Assembly (NCBI GenBank): GCA_963383645.1
Contig: OY726563.1
Coordinates: 35,122,331 to 35,186,330 of the forward strand
DNA: 64,000 nucleotides
From: Muscardinus avellanarius
Taxonomy: Eukaryota; Chordata; Mammalia; Rodentia; Gliridae
Direction: 5' to 3'
Under the pieces are notes generated by a model. It ran no database searches, was not told the DNA's origin, and was given only the letters and a program-made list of their open reading frames with translations. Positions within the stretch are counted from its first letter, which is position 1. The number at the start of each line of letters is the position of its first letter. Both the position numbers and the translations under genes were made by a program. This document shows positions 32,722 through 42,899 of the stretch, in pieces.

Positions 32722-33059
32722 GAATATCGCTCAGCCAATAAATGGTAGGAGTCAATGTCTAAACACCCCAGCTTCCTGTCCCCTTGTGAGGAAAAACTCT
32801 GGTATATTTGCCCTACTGGCTCCCAGAGTTCCTCAGTGAACCTGAATTCAAGTTGTCCTCAGTGAAATCAGGTGATTTTGTTGCTTCTCTTCCCTTTTTG
32901 GTCTCACTTTTCTACTCTTTTGCTGGGTGCTTCATTCACCTTCCAAACTAACTACTTGAACTCTAGTTGTAGTGCCCACTTCTGAGGGCCCAAATTTAAG
33001 TCCTATGTTTAACCTACATTTTACTTTGATGAATTGTCCAACAAGTAATCTTTAATCTT
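32722..33059. other. Unique sequence
   Basis: No repeat or gene signature. Confidence 0.45.
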
Positions 33060-33061
33060 TT

Positions 33062-33266
33062 TTCTTTTTTCTTTTTGGCCCTGGGGATTGAACCCAGGAA
33101 CATTCTACCTTTGACCTACATTTGCAGTCCTGTTTTATTTGGAAACAGGATCTTGCTAAGTTGCTGAGGGTTTTTCTAAGTTGCTGATGCTGGCTTCACA
33201 CCTGTTAGCCTCCTGTTTCAGTTTTCCAAGTACTAGGGTTACAGATGTGCATCATCATGCCTGGTT
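33062..33266 (-). mobile_element. B1-dID SINE
   Basis: An antisense copy running from tggccctggggattgaacc to atcatcatgcctggtt. An approximate taatctttnnttt duplication flanks it. Confidence 0.9.
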
Positions 33267-33269
33267 ACT

Positions 33270-33925
33270 AATCTTTACTTTTATATGTAGCTTTCATAAT
33301 ATCAGCAATTTACAATCCATGGAAAAGCCAAGTAGAGTCAAATTCTAAGATCTTACTTTCAAAATATCTCTCAGATTCAGAAGGTCATAATAAGCAGTGG
33401 AGATTTTCAATTCAAATGATTAAAGGAAATATTGTAGAATAGTCACAATGCTATTTATTCTCCTATAGCTTAAAAATATTTTCCCCTGAAGTGTCTAGGT
33501 GATTGTTCTCATTTAAATGTTGTGCTTTCTCCTGCATCTTAGATGTGACAGATCTATGTGCCCTTTGTCCTCTGGGATTTTAAAATATGTACATGATGTA
33601 CACCAATCTACACTTGAAAATTCTTACAACCCTTGCTGGCCTTGCCTAACTGCTGTGTTTAAATGACCCGAAGGTCTCTTTTCTTCTGACTTATTTTTCC
33701 CAAGCAATGTAAGTACAGATATTTAGGGTTCATTGGATTCTCCAAACTTAAACCCATCCAATAAGTGGTCAGTGACCAAACTGAAAAGATTTCTTTGTCT
33801 CCAGTCAAGTGATTAAGCATGAAATTCCATAAAGCTACCACAGTCCCGTGAAACTGTGAGGTTACAGTACATCGAGTTAATGCAGCAACAAGACTTTACA
33901 GGTTCCAATATATAACATGACCTTT
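33270..33925. other. Unique sequence, no gene recognised
   Basis: AT-rich, with no signature of a known family. Confidence 0.45.
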
Positions 33926-33926
33926 G

Positions 33927-34140
33927 TTTTTTTTTTTTTTGCGGGTCTGGGGATGGAACCCAGGGGCATTCTATTTCCAAGTAACACCCCCAGCCCTATT
34001 TTTTATTCTTTATTTTGAAACAGGGCCTCACTGAGTTGCAGAGGGCCTCACTAAGTAGCCGAGGCTGGCCTTGAATTCACAATCCTCATGTCTCATCCTC
34101 CCAAGTACTGGGATTACAAGCGTGTGCCACCACAACTGGC
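33927..34140 (-). mobile_element. B1-dID SINE, cagacccgc-tail subtype
   Basis: The antisense copy has poly(T), gcgggtctggggatggaac, and ends gtgccaccacaactggc. Confidence 0.94.
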
Positions 34141-34251
34141 AATAACAAGACTTTTAGATATAGCACAGTGTCTCCTTCTGCAGAAGAGTAATTTCACCTG
34201 AAAGCTGACATGCAAATAAGAATTTTCGTGTATCTTTCAATTACTCAATTT

Positions 34252-34437
34252 CTTTATGGCACTGGAGATTGAGTTCAGGTGCATTTCACCTCTGAGCTAT
34301 ACTCCCAGCCCTATTTTAGTTTTTATTTTGAGACAGGGTCTCATTAAATTATTGTGTGCTGCTGGCCTCCAACCTGGTATACTCCTATCTCAGCCTCCTG
34401 AGTACCCAGATTTCAGGCATGTACCATCACACACAGC
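34252..34437 (-). mobile_element. B1-dID SINE, old
   Basis: The antisense copy runs from tatggcactggagattgag to accatcacacacagct, with CpGs lost. Confidence 0.88.
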
Positions 34438-34439
34438 TA

Positions 34440-35309
34440 ATTAAATTTTTACCAGATAAAGATTAGGAGGCAGAGGAAGGACTAAAAAATAAAGGACACA
34501 TGTCAATGATCACATTCTTTAAAATAGCATGGATGCAAAGGATGTATACAATTTCAGGGACAAAGAGAGACCCAAAACACTGTCTTGGTATAACACACAC
34601 AGGAGCAGTTTTTAACTGGAAATGAAAAATAAATTAAAAAGGGAGAGCTTCTCAGAGAAATGCTGGAGGAGAGTGCTTTGGAGCAGACTGTCCAGCTAAT
34701 AAGGCCTGAAACCATTGATGGTCTTTGAGGGTGTGCTAGGTGCTTTGCTTTTGGTGTGAAATGAAAGGTCAGGATTATGCAGACAGCATAGACATAACAG
34801 AACAAGCGATTCTGCATGCAAGACACTCTCCGGTGTCAGCTGAGGTACAGAGGGCATAATCCAACTGTAATTAAATCTCACAGTGTCTTGGCTTGAAAAG
34901 GAAGCAAGGATGCCTTCAAGGACAGAGGAAAACAGGAGAATGAGAAGCATCTTATCTGACCCTCTGGGCTTGCTCCTTTTCCATGCTCACAGTTTCTACC
35001 CCCATCTGGCTTTTACCCTGTAGCATTGAATACCACCAGACTGCCTCAGAGGAGAGGGGATCAAAAAGACTGTAATCTGCAGAAGTTTCTGTGTGCAAAT
35101 ACTCAAACCTTTCATGTAGATACTGTGTGGAAGCCCAATCTTTGAAATATCTTTATGTTAAAGATTTGAGGATAAACTTGGTTTTCCTGGCACTAATAGA
35201 GCTCATGTGGGGTGTGATGCCTCATAACAAAATTCCTTCTCTGTCCGTGTTCTGTTAAGTTCATGACAGCCTCCAAACACAATTTTACACTCAAAATTAT
35301 GTTTACTTT
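34440..35309. other. Unique sequence, no gene recognised
   Basis: No repeat or exon signature was recognised. Confidence 0.45.
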
Positions 35310-35321
35310 AAGAAAACAGAG

Positions 35322-35541
35322 CCAGGCATGGTGGTGCATGCTTGTAATTCCAGCATTTGGGAAGCTGAGACCGGAGGATCATGGTTCATGGACAGCCTCA
35401 GCTACTTAGTGAGGCCCTTTGCAACTCAGTGAGACCCTGTTTCAAAATAAAGAATAAAAAATTGGGCAGGGGGTGTAGCTTAGAGGTAGAATGACCCTGG
35501 GTTACATCCCTAGCCCCACAAAAAAAAAAAGAAAGAAAGAA
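35322..35541 (+). mobile_element. B1-dID SINE, cagacccgc-like subtype
   Basis: The sense copy has gggcagggggtgtagc and a purine-rich tail. A perfect 12-bp duplication, aagaaaacagag, lies at 35310-35321 and 35542-35553. Confidence 0.95.
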
Positions 35542-35559
35542 AAGAAAACAGAGGATAAA

Positions 35560-35760
35560 GCTAGGCATGGTGGTGCAGGCTTGTAATCCCAGTACTTGGA
35601 AGGCTGAGACAAGAGGATTGCAGGTTCATAACCAGCCTCACCAACTTAGCAAAGCCCTCTGCAACTTAGTGCGATCCTGTTTTCAAATAAAGAATAAAGA
35701 CATAGGGCTGGGGGTAGAACTTGGAGGTAGAATGCCCTAAGTTCTATTTCCAAGATCATG
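35560..35760 (+). mobile_element. B1-dID SINE
   Basis: The sense copy starts gctaggcatggtggtgcag and ends ctatttccaagatcatg. Confidence 0.9.
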
Positions 35761-35781
35761 TGCACACATGCCTACATGTGA

Positions 35782-35782
35782 A

Positions 35783-35850
<68 letters not shown>
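35782..35850. repeat. (CA)n(GA)n microsatellite
   Basis: CA repeats (35782-35801) followed by GA repeats to about 35850. Confidence 0.97.
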
Positions 35851-35853
<3 letters not shown>

Positions 35854-36051
35854 AATGGAAAACACCCAGGATGACCGTTTACCCTATTCTAGTTAAAAGA
35901 TTAAAGATGTAAGTTCTATAGAAAATAAGTTGTAGGAAAGTAATCTTGTATACCTGCTGTTTGGCATGAACCAATAATAATTTCTTTCATCTAAATTATT
36001 TTGTCATTATTTCCACTCCTGGTTCCATTTTTCTCATACTGCTTCACTTTT

Positions 36052-36230
36052 TTGTCAGTACTGGGGATGGAACCCAGGGGCATACTACCACCAAGCTACA
36101 TCCCCAGCCCAATGTTTTTATTCTTTATTTTGAAACAGGGTCCCACTGAGTGCGAAAGGGCCTTGAATCCACCCATCTCAGCTTCCCAAATGCTGGGATT
36201 ACAAGCGTGTGCCACCACACCACACTCAGC
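36052..36230 (-). mobile_element. B1-dID SINE, left arm shortened
   Basis: The antisense copy starts cagtactggggatggaac and is missing part of the gctgaggct region. It ends caccacactcagct. Confidence 0.88.
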
Positions 36231-36359
36231 TTGCTTCATTCCTTATTTACTTAAAATCACAAGGCTCTGTGCTACACACTTCTCTGAGTGACTTCTTGCC
36301 TCTATTTTTTTGCTATTTGCCTTTTTATACTTAATAGGAGTGATATGAATTTTAATATT

Positions 36360-36626
36360 GGCACCTCAAACAAAAATTTCAAAAGTGATTCTATGTTCCT
36401 CACCAAATAAACAGATTTCTATATACAAATATTTTCCATGTCTCTTGAGTCTCTTCTCCTTCCCTCAGACTCTTTTTTCATGCAAGCAGATCTTCCACAC
36501 AAATACATGTATTCCTATTTACATTGTTCAAAAGTCAAACAGGCACACGGGTTTTTGTAGTGAAAAATTCTCCTCAATTATTATCCCCAGCTCCTCAGTT
36601 CTACTGCCTGGATGTGATTATAGTGC

Positions 36627-36671
<45 letters not shown>

Positions 36672-37250
36672 GAGATATTCTATGAATATACAAGTACACA
36701 CAGACACACCCACACACCCACACATAAAATGTATGTATGTGTGTTTCCTTCCTCCATTTTTTACAAAAATGGTAACATAGCATGCATACTCTTCTTCATT
36801 TTGCTTTTTTCCATTTAACAAAATGTGAAACAATCCTATCTTAATGCATAAAGAGTCCCCTCATTCTTTGTAATGGATTTATAGCATTCCATTGCATGGG
36901 TGTGTCATGGTTTATTTAACTGGCTCCTTATTGATAAGAAATTAGGATGTTTTCATTCTTTCTTATTATACCCAGTACAGTAAAGCATAACTGGGTACGT
37001 GCTCCCCCACCCTGTTAGAAGAATTGCTAGGTCAAAGGTCATGTGTTTTTGCAATTTGGAGAGATGTAGCCCCAATCATCTTCCGCCGAGTAACTCCATT
37101 TGCTAGTGTTATAGTGGCTTCCGAGTCATACTTGTACACTTGTCTGCTTTCTACCCATCTGATATAGCCAAGGCCTTTTTACCTCACTAACTCTATCCGT
37201 TCTGGTAAAAGTTGCACAAAGCATTTTCTTATTTTGAATAGTATTTAAAA
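36360..37250 (-). mobile_element. Old L1 3' remnant
   Basis: The antisense L1 order is tagcattccattgcatggg, ttatttaactggctcctt, attgctaggtcaaagg, then atttggagagatgtagc. A (GT)n array at 36631-36666 lies in it. It is non-coding. Confidence 0.6.
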
Positions 37251-37369
37251 ATTGGAGCTAAAAGGCTTGTGTGCAAGTCTTGGCTACACTATTATATACA
37301 TGCTTTATGCCATTGGGCCAATTACTCTCCTACTCTTAGCTTGCTTTATCTCATTTTTTTTTAAAAGAA

Positions 37370-37583
37370 GATATGGTGGCACACGCTTGCAATCCCAGTA
37401 TTTGGGAAGTTGAGACGGGAGGATCATGGTTCACAGACAGCCTCAGCTACTTAGTGAGGCCCTTTGCAACTTAGTGAGACCCTGTTTCAAAATAAAGAAT
37501 AAAAAAATAGGGCTGGGGGTGTAGCTCATAGGTAGAATGCCCCTGGGTTCCATCACCAGACCTGCAAAAAGAAGAAGAAAGAG
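37370..37583 (+). mobile_element. B1-dID SINE; tail is the target of chimeric L1 copy 2
   Basis: The sense copy runs from atatggtggcacacgcttgc to catcaccagacctgc. Its purine-rich tail (gaagaagaaagagaaaaagg) contains the integration site of the next element. Confidence 0.93.
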
Positions 37584-37599
37584 AAAAAGGAGAAGGAGA

Positions 37600-38386
37600 C
37601 TTCCGGGAAGATGGCAACCGAGAAAAGCGGGGCTTAAGAGCTCCGCTAACAACCAATCTCCATTACCACAAAATCAGCGCCTTTCATAGCCAGAAAACAC
37701 CATCACCAGAGAAACAAAAAAATCACCAGGCTCCAGAAAGTGGACTGAGAACAGAGCTCAGAGCCACAGAGGAGATACACCGGCCTCAAGCCCGAGGACA
37801 CGGCAGCAGCGCCATACTGCTGGCGGCAGCGGCGAGTTCACCGGACGGCTACAGCAAGCCGAGGTGAGCCGCTGCGGAACAGCCAGGCGGGATTTCTCGC
37901 CGCAGGTAAAATCTAAAGCTCCCAGTGGCTGAGCACAGCATACGCCGCAGGGATTCAGAGTGGAAATCAAAACCAAGAAGAAATACGCCAGCCTCACGGC
38001 CGAGGGCGTGGCAGCGGCGCCATATTGCCACTGGCGGCAGCAGCAGAGAATTCACCGAATCCAGTATAGCTACATCTGCATACTCAAGAACAGTGAGTCA
38101 AATTGCGGGCCACAGAGGAGAAATCCCAGTACTGTACTCCCTGGGACTTGACCCAGTGGGGGAGGGGCGGTGGCAGAGATATCACACCATAGGAGAACGT
38201 GCAACCTGGCACCCCCCCACAGTCTAAAGCAGCCTCTATCGACTCTCTGGGTCGGAGACTCTGTGATACAACCCAGTAAAGGAGTAGTGGGGTCTGAGAT
38301 ACTACTGACTCGAGATCCAGAACACCTTAAGTGAAGTCATAGTGACCCAAGGGAAGAACCCAGAGAAGGCACAAACATCCGAAATC
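37600..38386 (+). promoter_or_regulatory. L1 5' UTR with ETS/YY1 start motif and monomer-like repeats
   Basis: The first bases, acttccgggaagatggc, join an ETS-type and a YY1-type site and are shared with the minus-strand copy. Two diverged direct repeats (about 37771-37845 and 37984-38056) share blocks such as gccgagg, ggcagc, gcgccata and tggcggcagc. CpG density is high, as expected of an L1 internal promoter. Confidence 0.72.
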
Positions 38387-39304
38387 ATGGGAAAGAGGAA
38401 TAATACTGGAGTAATGAATGCCCACAACCCCACAACATCAGAACCCGATAAAACAGAAAATCAGAGATTTCTAGAAGATCAAATCAGGAAAATAACTGTA
38501 GAAATAATAGAGGTTCTTCGAAAAGAGCTCAGAGAGAGCCAAAAAGAGATAAAGGATGCAATTAATGAAGTAAAGGCCTCAATTCAAAGCACAAACAACT
38601 GATTAGACCACATGGAGAACAGAATCTCGCTCTTAGAAGATGATCATTCCAAAAATGAACGCATAGTTTCTAATCTAGGAAAAAATATCCGACAGCAGGA
38701 ATCTGATCTTGAAGAAATATGGGCCCATTTTAAGAGAGCTAACCTAAGAATAATTGGAATAGAGGAGGGAAAAGAAAGTGAAACCAAAGGGCTCAACAAT
38801 CTCTTCAAGGAAGTAATAGCAGAAAATTTTCCAAACATAGAGCAAGAGGTTGATACACAGGTCCAGGAAACTTATAGAAGTCCCTTTAGACAGGATCTGA
38901 GAAGAGGATCCCCACGCCACATAATTGTCAAAATGACCAATGTGGAAGCTAAGCAGAGAATCTTAAAGGCAACAAAATCAAAGGGCCAAGTGACATTCAG
39001 AGGCAAGCCAATTAGAATCATTCCAGACTTCCCAAACCAAGTCATGAGAGCCAGAAGGGCTTGGAGTAACATATTCCAAACTCTGAAAGAAAACAACTTC
39101 CAGCCAAAAATGTCCTACCCAGCAAAACTTTCTATCAAATTAGATGGAGAAATGAGAAGCTTCCATGACAAACAGAAACTGAAGGAATTTTTGTCTTCAA
39201 AACCAGCACTAGAGAAAATACTCAAAGAGATTAACAACAAAGAAGAAATAGGTAACACACACCAGAACCAGAGAAACAAGAGTTTCTATCCAACAGACAA
39301 CTAA
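38387..39304 (+). pseudogene. L1 ORF1, nearly intact, one premature stop
   Basis: A 305-codon frame starting MGKRNN and ending PTDN. Codons about 25-115 are heptad-rich (RKITVEIIEVLRKEL ... ENRISLLEDDHS), forming the trimeric coiled coil. NLRIIGIEE near codon 119 marks the RRM. PRHIIVKMTN, VTFRGKPIR, RARRAWSN and FQPKMSYPAKLS identify the RRM-to-C-terminal domain known from L1 ORF1p. The only lesion seen is a TGA at 38600-38602 (codon 72). The sister copy has CGA there, so this is a CpG transition. The length is a little below the ~338 residues of the human protein. ORF1p would bind L1 RNA in cytoplasmic RNPs. This allele could only yield the N-terminal 71 residues unless readthrough or internal initiation occurs. 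Confidence 0.93.
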
Positions 39305-39309
39305 GATTG

Positions 39310-40005
39310 GTTATCTTTGGAGATTCATTACTTATGTTAGTCTTTTACCTATCTCTAAATGGTATTGTTTGCCTTTATTGTTGTTAATTTTTAGGATTTC
39401 TAGTTGGAATATTAATATACCTTCAGATATAGTATTTGGAAATATTTTATCCCATTCTATTAGTAACTGTTAACTCTGGTTACATTGTCTTTGGATATAC
39501 AATATTTTTTTTTATTTTTTAGGGAGTTTGTATACTCTTCTGTTGCCTGTGCCATTGAAATCATAACCAAGAAATCACTGCCAATTTCAATGTTGTGAGG
39601 ATTTATGACCCAGATTTTCTTCTAAAAGTTTATAATCTTAAGATTTATATTTAGGTCTTTTATCTATTTTGAGTTAATATTTGTATATGGGATTAGGTAA
39701 GGGTCCAACTTTATTCTTTTCCATGTAATTATTATGTTTCAACAATATCTAGTTAAAAGATTATTATTTCCACCACCAAATGTTCGTGGAAACCTTGTCA
39801 AAAATAACTTGACAATATAGGGAAGAATTTAGCTCTAGGCTTTTATTTAACTCCAATGGTTTATATATCTGCCTTTAGAATAGTACTACACTGTTTCAAT
39901 TATTGTAGCTTTATATGGTTTGAAATCAGAAAATATATATCTTCTAGCTTTGTTCTTTTTCAAGATCATTTTGGGTATCTAGAGTCCATATTCCATATTA
40001 GGATA
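39310..40005 (-). pseudogene. Inverted, decayed L1 ORF2 3' segment in copy 2
   Basis: The minus strand reads L1 ORF2 C-terminal sequence (for example ttggacccttacctaatcc and gatttcaatggcacaggcaa), opposite to ORF1. It starts within a few bases of the ORF1 stop. The frames are broken, and the breaks match those of the other copy. Confidence 0.82.
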
Positions 40006-40389
40006 GATTTTTTTTCTGAAAAATAAATATATAAATATATGATAGTTTCACCTAAAAAATAGGAAAAAAATATTCTCTGGTAAGAAAGAAAGTAAAAAGA
40101 AATATTGAAATGTTATCTTTAAGTCATCAAAAGCTTGGTATCAGACAAATGAAACTGTTATGTGAGATTATCATTTTTAATTTTGGATAAATTGCTATAA
40201 TACTAGATGTCAACCACTAAGCCAAGCATGGGAGGGAGGGATGGGGAGAGAATGGGGTGGGGATCGGGTGGGGGCTGACTGGGCGATGTGTGCATGTATG
40301 TCTACAAAAGTTTGTATCCCACTATGATGTATGAATACAGTGCACCAATAAAAAAAATAAAAAAAAGGAGAAGGAGAAGGAGAAGAACA

Positions 40390-40572
40390 ACCAGGCATGG
40401 TGGCATGTGCCTGTAATCCCAGTACTTGGGAGGCTGAAATTGGAGGATCATAGGTTGAAAGCTAGGCTTAGAAACTTAGTGAGAGGCTCAGTTTCAAAAT
40501 AAAAAATAAAATAGAGTTGGAAGTGTAGCTCAGAGGTAGAATGCTCCTGGGTATCCTAAATATCATAATAAT
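40390..40572 (+). mobile_element. B1-dID SINE, truncated 3' part
   Basis: The sense copy starts aaccaggcatggtggcatg. The right half ends shortly after aatgctcctgggt. Confidence 0.88.
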
Positions 40573-40734
40573 AACCACAACAACTAGACAAGGGCTCTGT
40601 CTCAGAAATTTGTGAAAATTAAAGAGAAGTTACATAAGAAGCATCTGTATTGCCCTGGGACACAGTAGGAATGTTGTAATTGCTGATTTCTTCCCCTCTT
40701 TCTTCTATACCTATCTTAGTTTTCTTACTGTTAT

Positions 40735-41066
40735 TATTTGGATTTAAAATATTCCCTCAAAGCTCACGTGTTGAAATCACATTTCCAGTGCAGGTGGGGT
40801 GTGACTGAAGGCAGTGGGCTATTGGGGGCATGGTCTTGGGAACTATAATTGTCTGTGGGGCCTCCTGTTCCTCTCTGTTTCCCATTGCCTTGATTTGAGA
40901 ACTTCTTCTCTTCTACACTTTCCTTGACACATCCACTCCTGAAATTTCTGCCTCGGAGCCAGCTCTACAGACAGAAACTTCTGAAACTGAGAGCCTCATA
41001 AGCCTTTATTCCTCTAAGTTGGTCCTATCAGGTATCTTGGTCACAGCGATGGGATGATTAAAACAC
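40735..41066 (+). mobile_element. MaLR-type LTR, degraded
   Basis: It starts ttatttggatttaaaatatt and contains caaagctcacgtgttgaa. It ends with ctctaagttggtcc and the tcaggtatcttggtcacag block. Internal deletions shorten it. Confidence 0.65.
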
Positions 41067-41077
41067 TGATTTTTATT

Positions 41078-41263
41078 TAGTTATTTATTTGGGTACTGGG
41101 GATTGAACTCAGAAGCATTCCACTTCTAAGCTATACCCCTAGTCTTTTATTTTATTTTGAAATAATGTCTTGCTAATTTGCTGAGACTGGCTGAAAACCT
41201 GTGATCCTCCTATCTCATCCTCCCAGGTACTAGGATCTTAGGCATGAACTCATGCATGGCTAT
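41078..41263 (-). mobile_element. B1-dID SINE, old
   Basis: The antisense copy runs from gggtactggggattgaactc to actcatgcatggct. Confidence 0.88.
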
Positions 41264-41319
41264 GGTATTTTTAAAAATTAGCATAATGTTTCTGAAAGTG
41301 TGAAATAATTAACTATGGA

Positions 41320-41527
41320 TTTTTTTGGTGGTATTGGGGATGAAACCCAGGGGTATTCAACCTCCAAACTATACCCCCTGCCTGATTTTTTATTCTTTAT
41401 TTTGAAACAAGGTCTCACTGAGTTGCAGAGGGCCTCACTAAGTAGCTGAGCCTGTCTGCGAACCACAATCCTCCTGTCTCAGCCTCCTGAATGCTGGGAT
41501 TACAAGCATGCGCCACCATGCCCAGCT
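41320..41527 (-). mobile_element. B1-dID SINE
   Basis: The antisense copy runs from ttttggtggtattggggatg to cgccaccatgcccagct. Confidence 0.93.
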
Positions 41528-41866
41528 AGAAAATGTTTTATAAATTCTATACAGTAGATAAAATTGTAAGATGATTCCTAATGGCTTATATTCCTGTATA
41601 ATCTTCCCTTGAGTGTAGGAAGGACCTGTAAATATGATGGTACATCCCTCCCGTGATTATTTTATGTTGTATGGCAGGAGATTAAAAGGAAGATTATTCT
41701 CACTGGGGCTGACCTAATCTGCTTAGAAGCCCCTTAGAAGACAAAAGCTTTCTCTGGTTGGTCACAGCAGTAAAAGGCAGAGTGATCCTCTAGCTGACAC
41801 AGAAGGAAGCAAACATCCATGTGAATTGCTTTTGCATTGCCTCCAAATTCTGAGCATGGTCCCAGT

Positions 41867-42234
41867 TGTCGCGACCCTAAGGCTCTGACCAGCAGAGCCT
41901 AGGGGAGAAACACACGAACGCCGACTTGTTGATGAAGCTACTTCCTCTTTATTCCCTGCAGCAGTTTCCTTATATACCATACCAAGCCTGTTCCCAAAAT
42001 ATCCACCAATCCCATTCCGCCTATGTCCATCCCATGCTCCCTACAAGGTACCTCATAGGCGTACTGGCCTAACCACGAGGCATTACGTCACAGTCCATGC
42101 ATGAGGCGCGTGATACTGACAACAGCGCATGCGCCAGCCAAGACCAACAGCGCATGCGCCAGCCAAGACCACCATCCTTGGCAGTCAGTCCGGGCGCCAT
42201 CTTGGGCTGACGTGCCACACCCTGGCTTCCCACA
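41867..42234 (-). mobile_element. Solo LTR of an ERV2 (IAP-like) retrovirus
   Basis: A 368-bp LTR bounded by TG...CA. On the minus strand it starts tgtgggaagccagggtgtgg and ends gggtcgcgaca. It has a perfect 6-bp target duplication, cccagt, at 41861-41866 and 42235-42240, the size typical of ERV2/IAP-class integrases. It contains a YY1-type aagatggcgccc near its 5' end, a tgacgtaa CRE-like site, a tatataagg TATA box at about 41968-41977 and aataaa at 41948-41953. No gag, pol or env is present, so it is a solo LTR left by recombination. High CpG retention suggests relative youth. Confidence 0.88.
42120..42169. promoter_or_regulatory. Two tandem 25-bp LTR repeats with NRF1-type palindromes
   Basis: The unit at 42120-42144 is repeated exactly at 42145-42169. 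Each contains gcgcatgcgc, the core of the NRF1 consensus, which is a self-complementary site. They lie upstream of the TATA box in LTR orientation, where a U3 enhancer would be. Confidence 0.8.
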
Positions 42235-42519
42235 CCCAGTCAATAGTTAGCAGGAATATGGGGATGTAAGTCCTACAACTGTGAAGAAATGATCCTGCCA
42301 AGAGTGAGAGAGCTTGAAGAGGACCGCATGGTGATGCAAATAAGAGGCACTGCCCTAGCTGACACCTTGATGTCAGTCTGGAGAGATGCTGAGCAGAAAA
42401 ATTCAAGCACTCTGTGCTCCATCTCTAACCTACAGAATTGTGAGATGAGAAATGTATGCTGTTGGAAGCCGCTAAGTTTGTGGTAACTTGTGATGCAGTA
42501 CTAGAAAACTGATCTACTA

Positions 42520-42775
42520 TATGAGTCCTACATGTGTGAAATAAACAAGTAATGGGACTGAATAGAGGAAGTCAAACAACAAACAAACAGGTATTTTCTG
42601 TCTTTTAACATGATACTAACATCAAACATTTGTGTTTCAATTGATTTAAAGTTTTTTTTCTCTTTAGAAGCCAATTTCTAAGCAGAGGAACAGACATGGT
42701 ACCTTAATATTACTTTTACACTTTTAGGACCTTGTATTCACTAGATGTTCCTTGCTTCTATCTAAGAGTGATTTT
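42520..42775. other. Unique sequence
   Basis: No feature recognised. Confidence 0.4.
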
Positions 42776-42780
42776 TTTCT

Positions 42781-42834
42781 CCTTCCTTCCTTCCTTCCTT
42801 CCTTCCTTCCTTCCTTCCTTCCTTCCTTCTTTCC

Positions 42835-42893
<59 letters not shown>
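42781..42893. repeat. (CCTT)n then (CTTT)n microsatellite
   Basis: Tetranucleotide arrays of about 50 and 60 bases sit at the tail of the following antisense SINE. Confidence 0.98.
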
Positions 42894-42899
42894 CATTCT

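Larger units (their letters stand above)
37600..40361 (+). mobile_element. Chimeric non-autonomous L1, copy 2
   Basis: The order is an L1 5' UTR (37600-38386), ORF1 (38387-39304), inverted ORF2 C-terminal sequence (about 39310-40005), then an L1 3' UTR in sense (about 40010-40350) with an A-rich tail. The target-site duplication aaaaaggagaaggaga lies at 37584-37599 and 40362-40377, inside a SINE tail, so the composite arrived as one unit. It shares the build and internal joints of the minus-strand element at 12771-15699 but has a different target site. It has no endonuclease or reverse transcriptase. It resembles the known HAL1 (ORF1-only L1) concept, with an added inverted ORF2 block. Confidence 0.92.
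41575..42516 (+). mobile_element. MLT1-type LTR interrupted by an ERV2 LTR
   Basis: The left half has cccgtgattattttatgttg and ggctgacctaatctgctta. The right half (42241-42516) has ctgacaccttgatgtcag, ctacagaattgtgagatgag and cgctaagtttgtggtaac. This is the usual order of MLT1 LTRs. The ORF in the right half is chance. Confidence 0.75.

Noticed and set aside
12771..40361. The two chimeric L1s as an inverted segmental duplication
   Set aside because: Similarity stops at the element ends, and each copy has its own different target-site duplication.
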